Source: Bin5 sp034428435 (GTDB lineage Bacteria; Chloroflexota; Anaerolineae; Caldilineales; Caldilineaceae). Taken from it: a stretch of DNA of 64,000 bases. The stretch lies in the NCBI GenBank assembly GCA_034428435.1, contig DAOUHY010000113.1, positions 1 through 64,000 on the forward strand. The letters are read 5' to 3'. A program made the translations under genes and the position numbers. The notes under the pieces were generated by a model. It worked only from the letters and a program-made list of their open reading frames with translations, was not told the origin of the DNA and ran no database searches. Below are positions 19,071 to 27,910 of this stretch, one piece after another; the stretch's first letter is position 1, and every line of letters starts with the position of its first letter.

Positions 19071-19588
19071 GAAAAATCCCGGGGCGCGCCCGGCGCGGCA
19101 CCTGTTCCGGATGCTCCGCCAGATTGCTTCGCGGCCCGAGCCTGCAGTTTCCTACCGATCTCTACCCGCTTTGCCTGCTGGCATTCGGGACAGAAGCCTG
19201 AGACCTGCACCTGAAGCGAAGTGGCGCGGAATCCCGTGTTCTGAAAGATGTTGTCCATCAAAACATCGGGCGAAGCGTTGTCCTGCAGGTCCGAAACCTG
19301 GTGACATCGCAGGCAGAACATGTTGATGTGCGGCGATGGGTCAGGCTCATATCGAGTATGCTCCGTTCCCGCACTGATCTCGACGATAGCACCCAGGTCA
19401 CGTAAGGTGTTGAGCGTATTATAGACCGTGGCCTGGCTTATCTCAGGATGTAGCTTTCGGACGGCTTCAAACACTTGAGACGTCGTGGGGTGGCTCTTTG
19501 TGCCCGCGAGGAATTCGCAGACGGCTACCCTCTGACTCGTTACCCTCAATCCGGCACGTTGAAGCGTTTCAATGAAACGTGCTGCCAT
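19067..19588 (-). CDS. Fur/PerR-family metal-responsive repressor
   Basis: The 173-aa protein has the winged-helix segment LRVTSQRVAVCEFL and ISQATVYNTLNTL (recognition helix), the regulatory metal region TEHTRYEPDPSPHINMF, and two CxxC pairs (CLRC, CPEC) for the structural zinc. The last 30 residues are an unconserved tail. It overlaps the P1B-4 ATPase start by 4 nt and has two matching operators around its own promoter, so it very likely controls itself and the pump. PerR-like peroxide/iron sensing is inferred from the partner and the box sequence; plain Fur or a cobalt/zinc sensor is possible. Confidence 0.88.
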   Translation of the reverse strand: MAARFIETLQRAGLRVTSQRVAVCEFLAGTKSHPTTSQVFEAVRKLHPEISQATVYNTLNTLRDLGAIVEISAGTEHTRYEPDPSPHINMFCLRCHQVSDLQDNASPDVLMDNIFQNTGFRATSLQVQVSGFCPECQQAKRVEIGRKLQARAAKQSGGASGTGAAPGAPRDFS

Positions 19589-19608
19589 ACTCTAATCCCT
19601 CGCTTAAA

Positions 19609-19623
19609 TTAGAACCACTCTAA
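19609..19623 (-). promoter_or_regulatory. Fur/PerR box 1 (downstream of the -10)
   Basis: TTAGAACCACTCTAA reads as a 7-1-7 inverted repeat close to the PerR/FurA-type consensus TTAGAATnATTCTAA. It lies about 8 bp after the expected transcription start of the repressor-ATPase operon, a position that blocks RNA polymerase. Confidence 0.7.
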
Positions 19624-19637
19624 ACAAGCACAGGGGC

Positions 19638-19666
19638 AGTGTACATGCCCTCAGGTTCATTGTCAA
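19638..19666 (-). promoter_or_regulatory. Promoter of the repressor-ATPase operon
   Basis: On the minus strand a perfect TTGACA (19666-19661) is followed after 17 bp by TACACT (19643-19638). It lies between the two Fur/PerR boxes. Confidence 0.7.
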
Positions 19667-19673
19667 GATTAAT

Positions 19674-19688
19674 TTGGAACAATTCTAA
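19674..19688 (-). promoter_or_regulatory. Fur/PerR box 2 (upstream of the -35)
   Basis: TTGGAACAATTCTAA (plus strand) is a second 7-1-7 repeat with the same core as box 1. Its near edge is 7 bp upstream of the -35 hexamer. Confidence 0.7.
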
Positions 19689-19956
19689 ATAGGGAAGGCT
19701 CACTCCCCTTTCTTCAACACGCCGACAGCAGCGATAACGGTTTTCTAATGTTTTACAATGGCGGTTCTGATGAAGAGATGGTTTACTATAGGTGTGTTTC
19801 AACAGCTTTAGACGTTTTCTCGCCAAAGAGCTGACTCTCTTTCGCGCAGAGTCGCCTGAAATCGACTGCTGTTTCGACTACCCAACCGATACCGGCGCTC
19901 ATTGATTGAACCTTTCACTCGCTTAAGACCACTCTCGAATACCGGGAACACTTAAA
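19689..19956. other. Gap between the divergent Fur-family and clpC genes
   Basis: I see no gene here. A TACTAT hexamer at 19784-19789 could serve as a -10 for clpC, but no -35 at the right distance is visible. No CIRCE or CtsR-type repeat was found by eye, so the heat-shock control of clpC is not explained. Confidence 0.4.
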
Positions 19957-22491
19957 ATGATGCCATTTGACCGTTTCACCCAGAGGGCTCAGGACGCCGC
20001 CACCCGTTCACTCGAAATTCTGCAAACGTACCGGCATTCGCAAATCGATACGGAACACTTTTTCCTGGCTCTCGTCGAGCAGTCAGAGGGGACTGTGCCC
20101 CAATTGCTGGAGTCCCTGGGCGCATCCGTGGACGTCATCGCCCGCAAATTGGAGGCGGTGCTCGCCGCCTCTCACAAGAGTGGCGGCGCACCCCCGAGCG
20201 GACTCCCTACCGTTCAGGTCTTTATCACACCCAGGCTTAACCGCGTTATGGGCGTCGCAAACGATGAATCCAAGAAGATGCAGGACGAGTTTATCAGCAC
20301 TGAACACATCTTGCTCGCCATCGCCAGCGAACGAAATACGCACAGCGCCAACATATTGAGGGAAGCAGGAATCACCAAAGAGCGCCTCTACAGTGCGATC
20401 GAGGACCTGAGAGGCGGCCAGCGAGTCAGCGAACCCGACGCCGAAAGCAAATTTCAGGTGCTCGAAAAGTACGGCCGCGATCTGACCATGGCCGCCGCCG
20501 AAGGCAAGCTGGACCCCGTCGTCGGGCGCGTTGAGGAGATCACCCGCGTCATGCAGGTACTCTGCCGTCGCACGAAGAACAATCCGGTGTTGATTGGCGA
20601 GGCAGGCGTAGGAAAGACAGCCATCATTGAAGGTTTGGCCCAACAGATAACGGTCAACGATGTGCCTGAAATCCTTTCGGGAAAACGTCTAGTCTCTTTG
20701 GACTTGGGGGCCATGATCGCGGGGACCCGCTTTCGCGGCGAGTTCGAGGAGCGCCTGAAAGCCGCCATGGATGAAATCCGCCGCAGCGAGGGCGAAATTA
20801 TCCTCTTTGTCGATGAGTTGCACACTGTCGTCGGCGCCGGTAACGCCGCCGGCGCCTTGGACGCCAGCAACATGCTAAAGCCCGCGCTCTCTCGCGGCGA
20901 GCTCCAATGCATCGGCGCTACAACGCTCGACGAATACCGCCAGCATATAGAGAAAGACTCAGCGCTGGAACGGCGTTTTGCCCCCGTCTACGTCGACGAA
21001 CCGGACATCGATGACGCCATCGAAATCTTGCGCGGGTTGCGACTTCGTTATGAGGAGCATCATGCCATCACCTACACCGATGACGCGCTCGAACAGGCGG
21101 TTCGCCTCAGCCATCGCTACGTCGCGGACCGCAAGCTCCCCGACAAGGCCATCGACCTGATCGACGAGGCCGCCGCACGCTTACGGGTTGCAATGCATGC
21201 CATGCCGGAGGACTTGAAGCTGACCAAAGTCTCAATCCAGGAACTCGAAGACCTCGAAGAGAACGCTTGGGCTGAACGCGACTACGAGAGGGCGGCGCAG
21301 ACTAAGGCCGAACTGGCCCGGCTGAAAGAGGAGTTCAAGTCAGCCCTCAAGAATTGGAAGAGCGAGACCAACCTCGACGACGTCGTTGACACCGACGATG
21401 TCGCCGCAATCGTCCACAGTTGGACTGGAATCCCGGTCATGGACCTGCTTGAAGAGGAGATGGACAAGCTGCTACGCATGGAAGACTTCCTTCGCCAGCG
21501 CATTATTGGGCAAGAGAGAGCCATCGAAGCGGTCAGCGATGCCATCCGCCGCGCCCGCAGTGGCCTGAAAGACCCTCGCCGCCCCATTGGCACTTTCCTC
21601 TTCCTCGGACCCACAGGTATTGGCAAGACTGAACTGGCCAAGGTTTTGGCCGCCTTCCTCTTCGACAGCGAAGACGCTCTTCTGAGAGTCGATATGAGCG
21701 AATATCGCGAAGGACATACTGTCAGCAAGCTATTCGGCGCGCCCCCGGGGTATGTAGGTTACGAGCAGGGAGGACAGCTTACCGAACAGGTACGACGACG
21801 TCCCTATCAGGTGTTGCTCTTCGACGAGATCGAAAAGGCCCACCCGGAGGTATGGAACACGCTTCTCCAGATCATGGACGACGGTCACATGACCGACGGC
21901 CAGGGACGAACCGTCAACTTCCGAAACACGGTCGTCATCATGACCAGCAACGTCGGCGCCGACTCGATCAAGCGCGGCCCCTTGGGTTTTGCCACACCTG
22001 AACTGGATGAAAGCGCGATTGCCCAGGGAGAATACAGTAAGGAGATGAAGAGGCTATTCCGCCCCGAATTCCTCAATCGCATCGACGAGACAATTATTTT
22101 CGATTCGCTGACCAGGGAAAACGTCCGCGATATCGTCTCTCTGCTGATGGAAGAGATCGCACAACGCCTCGACGAAATCGGCATCACCATAGAAATGACC
22201 GAAGAGGCCCGCGATCATCTCGCCGACACAGGCTACCACGCGGAATACGGTGCCAGGCCTCTGCGCAGGCTTCTCCAAAAGCGAGTCGAGAATGAACTCA
22301 GCAAACGCCTTCTGCGCGCTGAATACAAGACGGGTGACGAAGTTCTTATTGACTTCGCCGCCGAGGAGGATGGAGGCGAGGAGAAGCTGGTCTTCGTGCG
22401 CAGGGAACCGGAGCCGATTGCGGTTGAGTGGTCGCGGGGAACACAGGCTGAAGCCGGTCCTGGGCGGGAAAGTCAGGGTTCGCAGGAATGA
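19957..22491 (+). CDS. clpC: ClpC-type AAA+ unfoldase
   Basis: The 844-aa hexameric unfoldase has an N-terminal Clp repeat domain (about 5-150), a first AAA module with Walker A GEAGVGKT at 214 and the FRGEFEERL pore-2 region, a short middle coiled coil with the UVR-like stretch (about 430-470), and a second AAA module with Walker A GPTGIGKT at 551 and pore loop GYVGYE. A GPLGF loop near 676 resembles the ClpP-docking loop, supporting ClpC over ClpB, as does the short middle domain. clpP is not in the window. The acidic tail is unconserved. Confidence 0.93.
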   Translation: MMPFDRFTQRAQDAATRSLEILQTYRHSQIDTEHFFLALVEQSEGTVPQLLESLGASVDVIARKLEAVLAASHKSGGAPPSGLPTVQVFITPRLNRVMGVANDESKKMQDEFISTEHILLAIASERNTHSANILREAGITKERLYSAIEDLRGGQRVSEPDAESKFQVLEKYGRDLTMAAAEGKLDPVVGRVEEITRVMQVLCRRTKNNPVLIGEAGVGKTAIIEGLAQQITVNDVPEILSGKRLVSLDLGAMIAGTRFRGEFEERLKAAMDEIRRSEGEIILFVDELHTVVGAGNAAGALDASNMLKPALSRGELQCIGATTLDEYRQHIEKDSALERRFAPVYVDEPDIDDAIEILRGLRLRYEEHHAITYTDDALEQAVRLSHRYVADRKLPDKAIDLIDEAAARLRVAMHAMPEDLKLTKVSIQELEDLEENAWAERDYERAAQTKAELARLKEEFKSALKNWKSETNLDDVVDTDDVAAIVHSWTGIPVMDLLEEEMDKLLRMEDFLRQRIIGQERAIEAVSDAIRRARSGLKDPRRPIGTFLFLGPTGIGKTELAKVLAAFLFDSEDALLRVDMSEYREGHTVSKLFGAPPGYVGYEQGGQLTEQVRRRPYQVLLFDEIEKAHPEVWNTLLQIMDDGHMTDGQGRTVNFRNTVVIMTSNVGADSIKRGPLGFATPELDESAIAQGEYSKEMKRLFRPEFLNRIDETIIFDSLTRENVRDIVSLLMEEIAQRLDEIGITIEMTEEARDHLADTGYHAEYGARPLRRLLQKRVENELSKRLLRAEYKTGDEVLIDFAAEEDGGEEKLVFVRREPEPIAVEWSRGTQAEAGPGRESQGSQE

Positions 22492-22513
22492 CATTCTCTC
22501 ACTTGCGCCACCC

Positions 22514-23173
22514 ATGACATTCGATACCTGTAGCGGTCCTGAACGTCAGTTCAGATGCCCTGCCTATCGCATCGAAACAGAGCGTGCTGTCGTGCGCTGC
22601 TGGCATCCAACCGACGCCGAAATCCTGTTGCACGCGGTAACACAGAGCGTCGACCATTTGCGGGAGTGGATGCCCTGGGCGAAGAACGAACCGTCGACGC
22701 TTGAAGAGAAGATAGATCTCCTACGAAATTGGCGCGCCGAATTCGATCAGGATATCGACTACACCTATGGGATTTTCTCGACGGACGAGGAGGAGGTCTG
22801 GGGCGGCACCGGGTTACACAAACGCCTGACCGGAAACGCTCTTGAAATTGGGTATTGGATTCGGGGAGACCTGATCAATCGGGGGCTCGCAACCGAAATA
22901 TCGGCTGCTCTGACGAAAGTAGCCTTCGCGGTCAACAAAGTAGATCGTGTCGAAATTCACTGTGACCCGGCGAACGTTCGCAGCGCCGCCATCCCACGCA
23001 AACTGGGATTCGCGCAGGAGGCGTTGCTCCGCCGTCGTGCCCTGGGCACTGATGGCTCCCCTGTCGACACGATGATCTGGACTCTCTTCCTCGACCAGCT
23101 TAAAGATTCCCCTGTGGCCAAATCTCAAGTCAGGGCATTTGACGTCCTCGGAAGCGAATTTCATTTCGCCTGA
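22514..23173 (+). CDS. RimJ/RimL-type GNAT N-acetyltransferase
   Basis: The 219-aa protein has the RimJ/L pattern: RAVVRCWHPTDAEIL at the start, the HLREWMPWAKNEP segment typical of this branch, then EIGYWIRGDLINRGLATE for acetyl-CoA binding and NVRSAAIPRKLGF. Such enzymes acetylate protein N-termini, antibiotics or small amines. The open frame extends upstream into clpC, but ATG 22514, 22 nt after the clpC stop, gives the expected domain length. It is probably co-transcribed with clpC. Confidence 0.85.
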   Translation: MTFDTCSGPERQFRCPAYRIETERAVVRCWHPTDAEILLHAVTQSVDHLREWMPWAKNEPSTLEEKIDLLRNWRAEFDQDIDYTYGIFSTDEEEVWGGTGLHKRLTGNALEIGYWIRGDLINRGLATEISAALTKVAFAVNKVDRVEIHCDPANVRSAAIPRKLGFAQEALLRRRALGTDGSPVDTMIWTLFLDQLKDSPVAKSQVRAFDVLGSEFHFA

Positions 23174-23240
23174 GTCGTAACCAACTTTGTTCTGAAACAA
23201 ACCCGGGAATCCGGAGGCTGGCGTCTCACTTTGGCGTCCA

Positions 23241-23800
23241 TCACACCATCAAATTAGCAGCAGAAATCACGTAGAGCGCAACCTTGTCGGTTAAACCCAA
23301 GGCCTGGCCCCGGCTGCATTCGCCGACAACGAGGCCAACATCACCTACCGGAAGCCGCAGATCAGCCACTGCGCCAGTCTGGACGGCGTCAATGAACAGA
23401 CGAAACCAGGTTTCGTCATCAGCCCTTGACAGAACGTTCCGCCATCCGCTGGACAGCCCATTCGTCCTCATCCAGGGCCGGACCGCTCACCGCGCGCCCT
23501 TTTCGGTCAGCTTTGCCTGAAACTCCTCCTCGTTGTCGACCTTGAAATTGCAAGAGTTTGCGGCATACTGAAAACGGACAGACAACCCGCAGTACGCCCC
23601 GGGCAAACGGCTCCGTCGAGGCCAGCAGAAGGTCGGCATCCGTTTTGACTGCGTGCGGGTTTGGCTGGCTGAGCCTTGCCAACACACGGTCCCCGGGTTG
23701 TGATACTTGCATTGGAAATAGGTCTCCCACAGAGCCCTGGTCCGATTCTTCGTTGCTGCGGACTGGAAAAAACATGGTCTGTTTCGCCCATCTGACTATT
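23241..23800 (-). pseudogene. Probable decayed gene (several frameshifts)
   Basis: On the minus strand, protein-like stretches follow each other in changing frames: about 23790-23590 (FFPVRSNEESDQGSVGD, then DADLLLASTEPFARGVL), about 23580-23497 (CNFKVDNEEEFQAKLTEKG), about 23500-23430 (GPALDEDEWAVQRMAERS) and about 23424-23241 (DDETWFRLFIDAVQ to the end). Each break can be repaired by a one-base shift, which suggests a single former gene of about 180 codons. I do not recognise the family. Two of the breaks create overlapping stop/start codons, so chance overlap of open frames is possible. Confidence 0.35.
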
Positions 23801-24145
23801 TTTCGGCGGCAGTTCAATTCCCGGTCCGGAAACGCGTGGCTCGACTCCGAGCCAGTTATAGCCCGCCGGCTGGCAACACTCGACTCTTTCAATCTGGGGT
23901 AACTGCTAAGCCATGTTCTGTGTGGGCTGTGTGCGGTCTGTCTGGGGGAAGGTACCGTGAGTATTTGTGTAGTGGGCTTGCGATGGTCATAGCGGTGAAC
24001 GTTGGGTGTGTATGGGAGTCGCCTCGCCTGTCTTGCCTGCGCTGGCACATACTTGGAATCTGCCACGATGCGGGGTTGGGGGGTAAGCCCGGCCGCAGCG
24101 GGTCGTCAAGGTCATATTGCCACGCATTCGCTGCGGCGGGGGTTT

Positions 24146-24214
24146 TAGGAGAGGGGGCGTTGCGGGGGCGGAGCCCCCGCACAAGGGAGGGCCGAATAGG
24201 CCCGACCGCCCAAA
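24146..24214. repeat. 69-bp dispersed repeat, copy 1
   Basis: This stretch is identical to 33452-33520. It contains two hairpins: GCGGGGGC/GCCCCCGC around GGA (24162-24180) and GGGCC/GGCCC around GAATA (24189-24203). It lies in the gene-poor gap 23174-24305, between the decayed gene and the protease. It resembles REP/MITE-type intergenic elements. Apart from it and the pseudogene I see nothing in this gap. Confidence 0.9.
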
Positions 24215-24305
24215 TGCGAGGAGAGAGGGGAGAGGAGTGAGAAAAACCTGCGCTCGCCGCGTCCAGCGTCACGCACTGAATGAGGCTTAGTAGTTGCAAT
24301 CTGGG

Positions 24306-25607
24306 TTAAATTAGCCTGAGCAATTTCAGTGGGGCCGCCATACAGCCGATCGGCGGACTTGGGCTGGGAGAGGGAGGAGACGGGACGGGAAGAGATGGCT
24401 TGTGCGGCGGCGGTTGCTCGCCGGATTCCGCGTACTGCACCGCCGTCAAGGCATCTACGCGGCCATCGCCTTGAATATACTTGTCGGTTTCGGTCTGGTC
24501 ATACTCGGAACTGTTGATATCGACACTCGTGGCCATCAGCATCTTCTTGATTTCGGCCGGGCCAAGGCCTGTGTCGGCCCTAAGCATCAGGGCGACCAAA
24601 CCAGCCACGTGGGGCGTAGCCATACTCGTGCCGCTGGCAGTTGTGTAGTGATCGTCTACCACCTGCCCAACCGAAGTCCCTGCTGCGCGTGCTGCCACAA
24701 TTCTGCTGCCAGGTGCGACGACATCCGGTTTCACCCGCCCGTCTGCGGTAGGCCCCCGGCTGCTGAAGCGAGCCACACTGTCCTGGTCGTTGGACGCGCC
24801 AACAGTAATTACCTTCTCAGCCGCCCCGGGGCTGCCGATCGTACTCTGACGCGGCCCGCTGTTCCCCGCGGCAACAATCATAATCTTGCCCATATCTACG
24901 ATGGCGTTACACATCGTGCTGAGCGCATCCGAGCCGTCGCTGCTGCCCCTGCTGCCAAGTGACAGATTCAAGACATCAGCTCCATTCTGAGCGGCCCACT
25001 CCAGGCCTGCCATGACATTGCTCATACGGCCGCTGCCGTTGTCTGCGAGTGCTTTCGCCGCCATGATCGTCGCTCCCGGAGCAACGCCGATGTACTTTCC
25101 GCCGCTGGCCGCACCAGTTCCTGCCGCGGTGGAGGCAACATGGGTACCGTGTCCGTTGCCGTCAACAGCCGATCCCTTTCCGCTGAAATCAGCAGTCAGC
25201 CCAACCCGACCGGCAAAGTCCGGGTGCGTCGCGTCGATTCCCGTGTCAACAATGCAGATCGTGACCCCTTCCCCGTCATTTCCCAGCTGTTCCCAGACTT
25301 GAGGCGCCCTGATATGTGGAGTTGAAACGTCCAATAGAATGTGTACAGGCTCATCCAGCCAGATCTCCGCAACATCGTCCGAATCCGTCAGTTCGTCCAA
25401 CGCCGGCGCTGTAAGAGTGAGGGCCGTCGCCGTTATCAGTCTGAACTCTTGATTGACCTTGATTGTGCCCGCGCCTGCGGCCAGCCTGCCAATACTCCGT
25501 TGACCGCCATCGGAATGAAATCTGACAATCACCTGCACATCTTCACTGGCCAATCGGGCCTGTTCAACTGCGTCCCGAACATGGGCGGAGATTTTCTCCG
25601 AATACAT
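24306..25607 (-). CDS. Subtilisin-like (S8) serine protease
   Basis: The 433-aa protein has an I9-type propeptide fold (about 22-92) followed by the S8 catalytic domain with D121 (IVDTGID), H153 (GHGTHV), oxyanion N249 (AAGNSG) and nucleophile S328 (GTSMATPH). No signal peptide is visible, so it is either cytosolic or exported by an unknown route. The end (about 395-420) is a proline/serine-rich linker and a short hydrophobic tail. A GAGGAGG site precedes the ATG. A separate I9-like protein is encoded 317 bp upstream on the same strand. Confidence 0.93.
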   Translation of the reverse strand: MYSEKISAHVRDAVEQARLASEDVQVIVRFHSDGGQRSIGRLAAGAGTIKVNQEFRLITATALTLTAPALDELTDSDDVAEIWLDEPVHILLDVSTPHIRAPQVWEQLGNDGEGVTICIVDTGIDATHPDFAGRVGLTADFSGKGSAVDGNGHGTHVASTAAGTGAASGGKYIGVAPGATIMAAKALADNGSGRMSNVMAGLEWAAQNGADVLNLSLGSRGSSDGSDALSTMCNAIVDMGKIMIVAAGNSGPRQSTIGSPGAAEKVITVGASNDQDSVARFSSRGPTADGRVKPDVVAPGSRIVAARAAGTSVGQVVDDHYTTASGTSMATPHVAGLVALMLRADTGLGPAEIKKMLMATSVDINSSEYDQTETDKYIQGDGRVDALTAVQYAESGEQPPPHKPSLPVPSPPSPSPSPPIGCMAAPLKLLRLI

Positions 25608-25924
25608 TGACCAAACTCCTCCTCAAAAAACCTTGCCCACGTCCGGCAAGACAGTCAAGGCAGTGCCTCGATTCAATTGGCGTGTTGCAGCCATTGCCTG
25701 CATGCAGCACGCTGCCTTTCCAGAGACGCAATTGTCCTGGAGGCTGATTTCCTTGTCTCTTCGTTGGTCAACAGATGCGCAGCGGCAGCCGTTAAGCTGG
25801 AGACAGACCTTGCAGGAGCCAATAGCTAAGGTGAGTCAATACTCGAAGGGGAAAAGCACACACGCGGGGCGTTGGCCGTATCTGCCAGATACGTCACCGC
25901 GACCTGACCCACTCTGGGTGATGA
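25608..25924. other. Gap between the protease and the I9-like gene
   Basis: I see no gene, clear hairpin or good promoter in these 317 bases, so whether the protease and the upstream propeptide-like gene share a transcript cannot be decided from the sequence. Confidence 0.4.
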
Positions 25925-26200
25925 CTATTGCTTCATCGTTTGAACCGTGCCGTCCTCTTCGACCCTGTCGAGCCAGGCCTCTTCGGCCAAAGCCTGAAGT
26001 CCGCGTGCAGGACCGCTCACCGCATAACAGGGAATGATCGAAGTCTCGTGCCGCACGACATATCCTGCCCTCTCTATTGCGGCGATCTGCGCCGGCCCGG
26101 TTTCACTGACGTGCAAAAGCAGAAAGATCGTCTCACCCGGGGCGCCCTCCATCCGTCTCTGAAGAGCGAGAGGGATTTTCTCGTGACCTTCGTTTGACAT
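25925..26200 (-). CDS. Stand-alone I9-like propeptide/inhibitor protein
   Basis: This 91-aa protein has the beta-alpha-beta-beta-alpha-beta pattern of subtilisin propeptides: ETIFLLLHVSETGPAQIAAIERAG, a central TSIIPCYAVSG strand pair and EAWLDRVEEDGTV at the end, close in layout to the propeptide part of the neighbouring protease. Free-standing I9 proteins act as folding chaperones or inhibitors of S8 proteases. No signal peptide is present, which matches the neighbouring protease. Homology is judged by pattern, so the call is moderate. Confidence 0.55.
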   Translation of the reverse strand: MSNEGHEKIPLALQRRMEGAPGETIFLLLHVSETGPAQIAAIERAGYVVRHETSIIPCYAVSGPARGLQALAEEAWLDRVEEDGTVQTMKQ

Positions 26201-26308
26201 CTCTTGGTCGTTATCTCCGCGAAGATAGTTACTCTAACTCTATCAGTATTGCCACATCGTACCGAACTTGGCAAACCTCGATTGCATACCCATAAAGTGC
26301 CGGTCAGG

Positions 26309-27910
26309 TTACGTCAGATAATCGTAGGCAATTAGTGTAAGGAACTCAACGAAATCGTCTGTCAAAATGAGCTTGTCCAGAATCTCTCCCGCCTCCTCAA
26401 GACGCCCAGGACCGAATTCGCCAAGTCTCTTCAGCTCCTCCTCACGGATTTGCTCGTACAGCCCACGCGTGACCGGCCTCCCGTCATCCAGTTTCGCACT
26501 GTGCCGGATCCACTGCCAGATCTGTGAACGTGAAATCTCGGCTGTGGCCGCATCCTCCATTAGATTGTAGATCGCCGCGGCGCCGACACCCAGCAACCAC
26601 GCGTTCAGATACTGAAGTGCAACATCGACATTCGTTCGGAGCCCGCTTTCCGTAATCGTGCCCCCCGGAACGCCGACATCCAAGATCTGCTCCGCCGTTA
26701 CCGAAACATCTTCTCTCATCTTGTGCTTCTGGTGCGGCGCGCCGCCGGTCGCTTCTTCGAAAATCATCCGCGCTAGCGGTACAAGGTCAGGATGTGCGAC
26801 CCAGGTCCCGTCGCAACCGTCTCCGGATTCACGCACCTTGTCCGCCCTCACCTTTGTCAGGGCCTCCTCATTGACCGCGGGATCCCGCCGACTCGGTATG
26901 AAAGCGGCCATGCCGCCAATCGCATGTGCGCCCCGTTTATGGCAAGTGCGCACCAGAAGTTCCGTGTATGCGCGCATAAACGGTGTCGTCATCGTAACCT
27001 GCGCCCTCTCCGGCAGCACGGTGTCAGGACTGTCGCGGAACTTCTTTATTGCGCTGAAAATATAGTCCCATCTTCCCGCATTCAGTCCCGCCGAATAGTC
27101 TCGCAGTTCGTAGAGGATTTCCTCCATCTCCAGCGCAGCCAGAATTGTCTCGATCAGAACAGTCGCTCGGAATGAGCCGTGAGGAATCCCCAACGCCTCT
27201 TCGGCGTGCGCGAACACCTCTGCCCACAACCGAGCCTCAAGATGGCTCTCCAACTTGGGCAGATAAAAGTAGCACGAGCTGCCCCGCCGCTGCCGCTCAG
27301 CCGCGTTGTGAAAGACATACAGACCCACGTCGAACAGACTGGCCGAAATCGGTTCTCCGTCCACCAAGATGTTTTTCTCCACCAGGTGCCAGCCTCGCGG
27401 CCGGACTAGCAGCGTCGCAATTTCATCATTGAGTTCGTAAACCCGCCCCCTGGCCTCGTCCTCCAACCGGATCGTTCCCCGCACGGCGTCATAGAGGTTC
27501 AGCTGCCCTTCCACACAGTTCGCCCACGTTGGCGAGTTTGCATCCTCGAAATCTGCCATAAACACATCCGCGCCCGAATTCAGTGCATTGATCACCATCT
27601 TTCGATCGACCGGCCCCGTGATCTCGGCCCAGCGCCGCTGCAGGTCGTCGGGCGTATCGGCCACCTGCCATTCGCCGTTGCGAACCTCCTCAGTCTCAGC
27701 CAAGAAGCCAGGCGATTCGCCTGCGTCAATTCGAGCCTGCCGCGCCGCCCGTGCTGCCAGCAGTTCCTGGCGCCGAGCATCAAACTTCCGGTGCAGTTCT
27801 GCGACAAACGCCAGCGAATCGTCCGTCAGTATCTCTTCAGATGCAGGAAGAGAATCGCCAACTACCTGCACGTCCACCTGGTTTCCCACGCGTTCATTCT
27901 CCCGTGACAT
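26309..27910 (-). CDS. aceB: Malate synthase A
   Basis: The enzyme condenses glyoxylate with acetyl-CoA to malate in the glyoxylate shunt. The 533-aa TIM-barrel protein shows the MADFEDANSPTW segment near residue 114, the RPRGWHLVEKN motif near 170, the LIETILAALEMEEILYELR metal-site helix, and the GDGCDGTWVAHPDLV region. The length fits the A isoform. ATG 27910 is preferred because AAGGAG lies 6-7 nt upstream; a TTG one codon earlier is too close. No isocitrate lyase gene is in the window. Confidence 0.95.
   Translation of the reverse strand: MSRENERVGNQVDVQVVGDSLPASEEILTDDSLAFVAELHRKFDARRQELLAARAARQARIDAGESPGFLAETEEVRNGEWQVADTPDDLQRRWAEITGPVDRKMVINALNSGADVFMADFEDANSPTWANCVEGQLNLYDAVRGTIRLEDEARGRVYELNDEIATLLVRPRGWHLVEKNILVDGEPISASLFDVGLYVFHNAAERQRRGSSCYFYLPKLESHLEARLWAEVFAHAEEALGIPHGSFRATVLIETILAALEMEEILYELRDYSAGLNAGRWDYIFSAIKKFRDSPDTVLPERAQVTMTTPFMRAYTELLVRTCHKRGAHAIGGMAAFIPSRRDPAVNEEALTKVRADKVRESGDGCDGTWVAHPDLVPLARMIFEEATGGAPHQKHKMREDVSVTAEQILDVGVPGGTITESGLRTNVDVALQYLNAWLLGVGAAAIYNLMEDAATAEISRSQIWQWIRHSAKLDDGRPVTRGLYEQIREEELKRLGEFGPGRLEEAGEILDKLILTDDFVEFLTLIAYDYLT

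Noticed and set aside
19620..19826. 68-codon minus-strand frame upstream of the Fur-family gene
   Set aside because: It covers the promoter and both operators and has no protein-like features.
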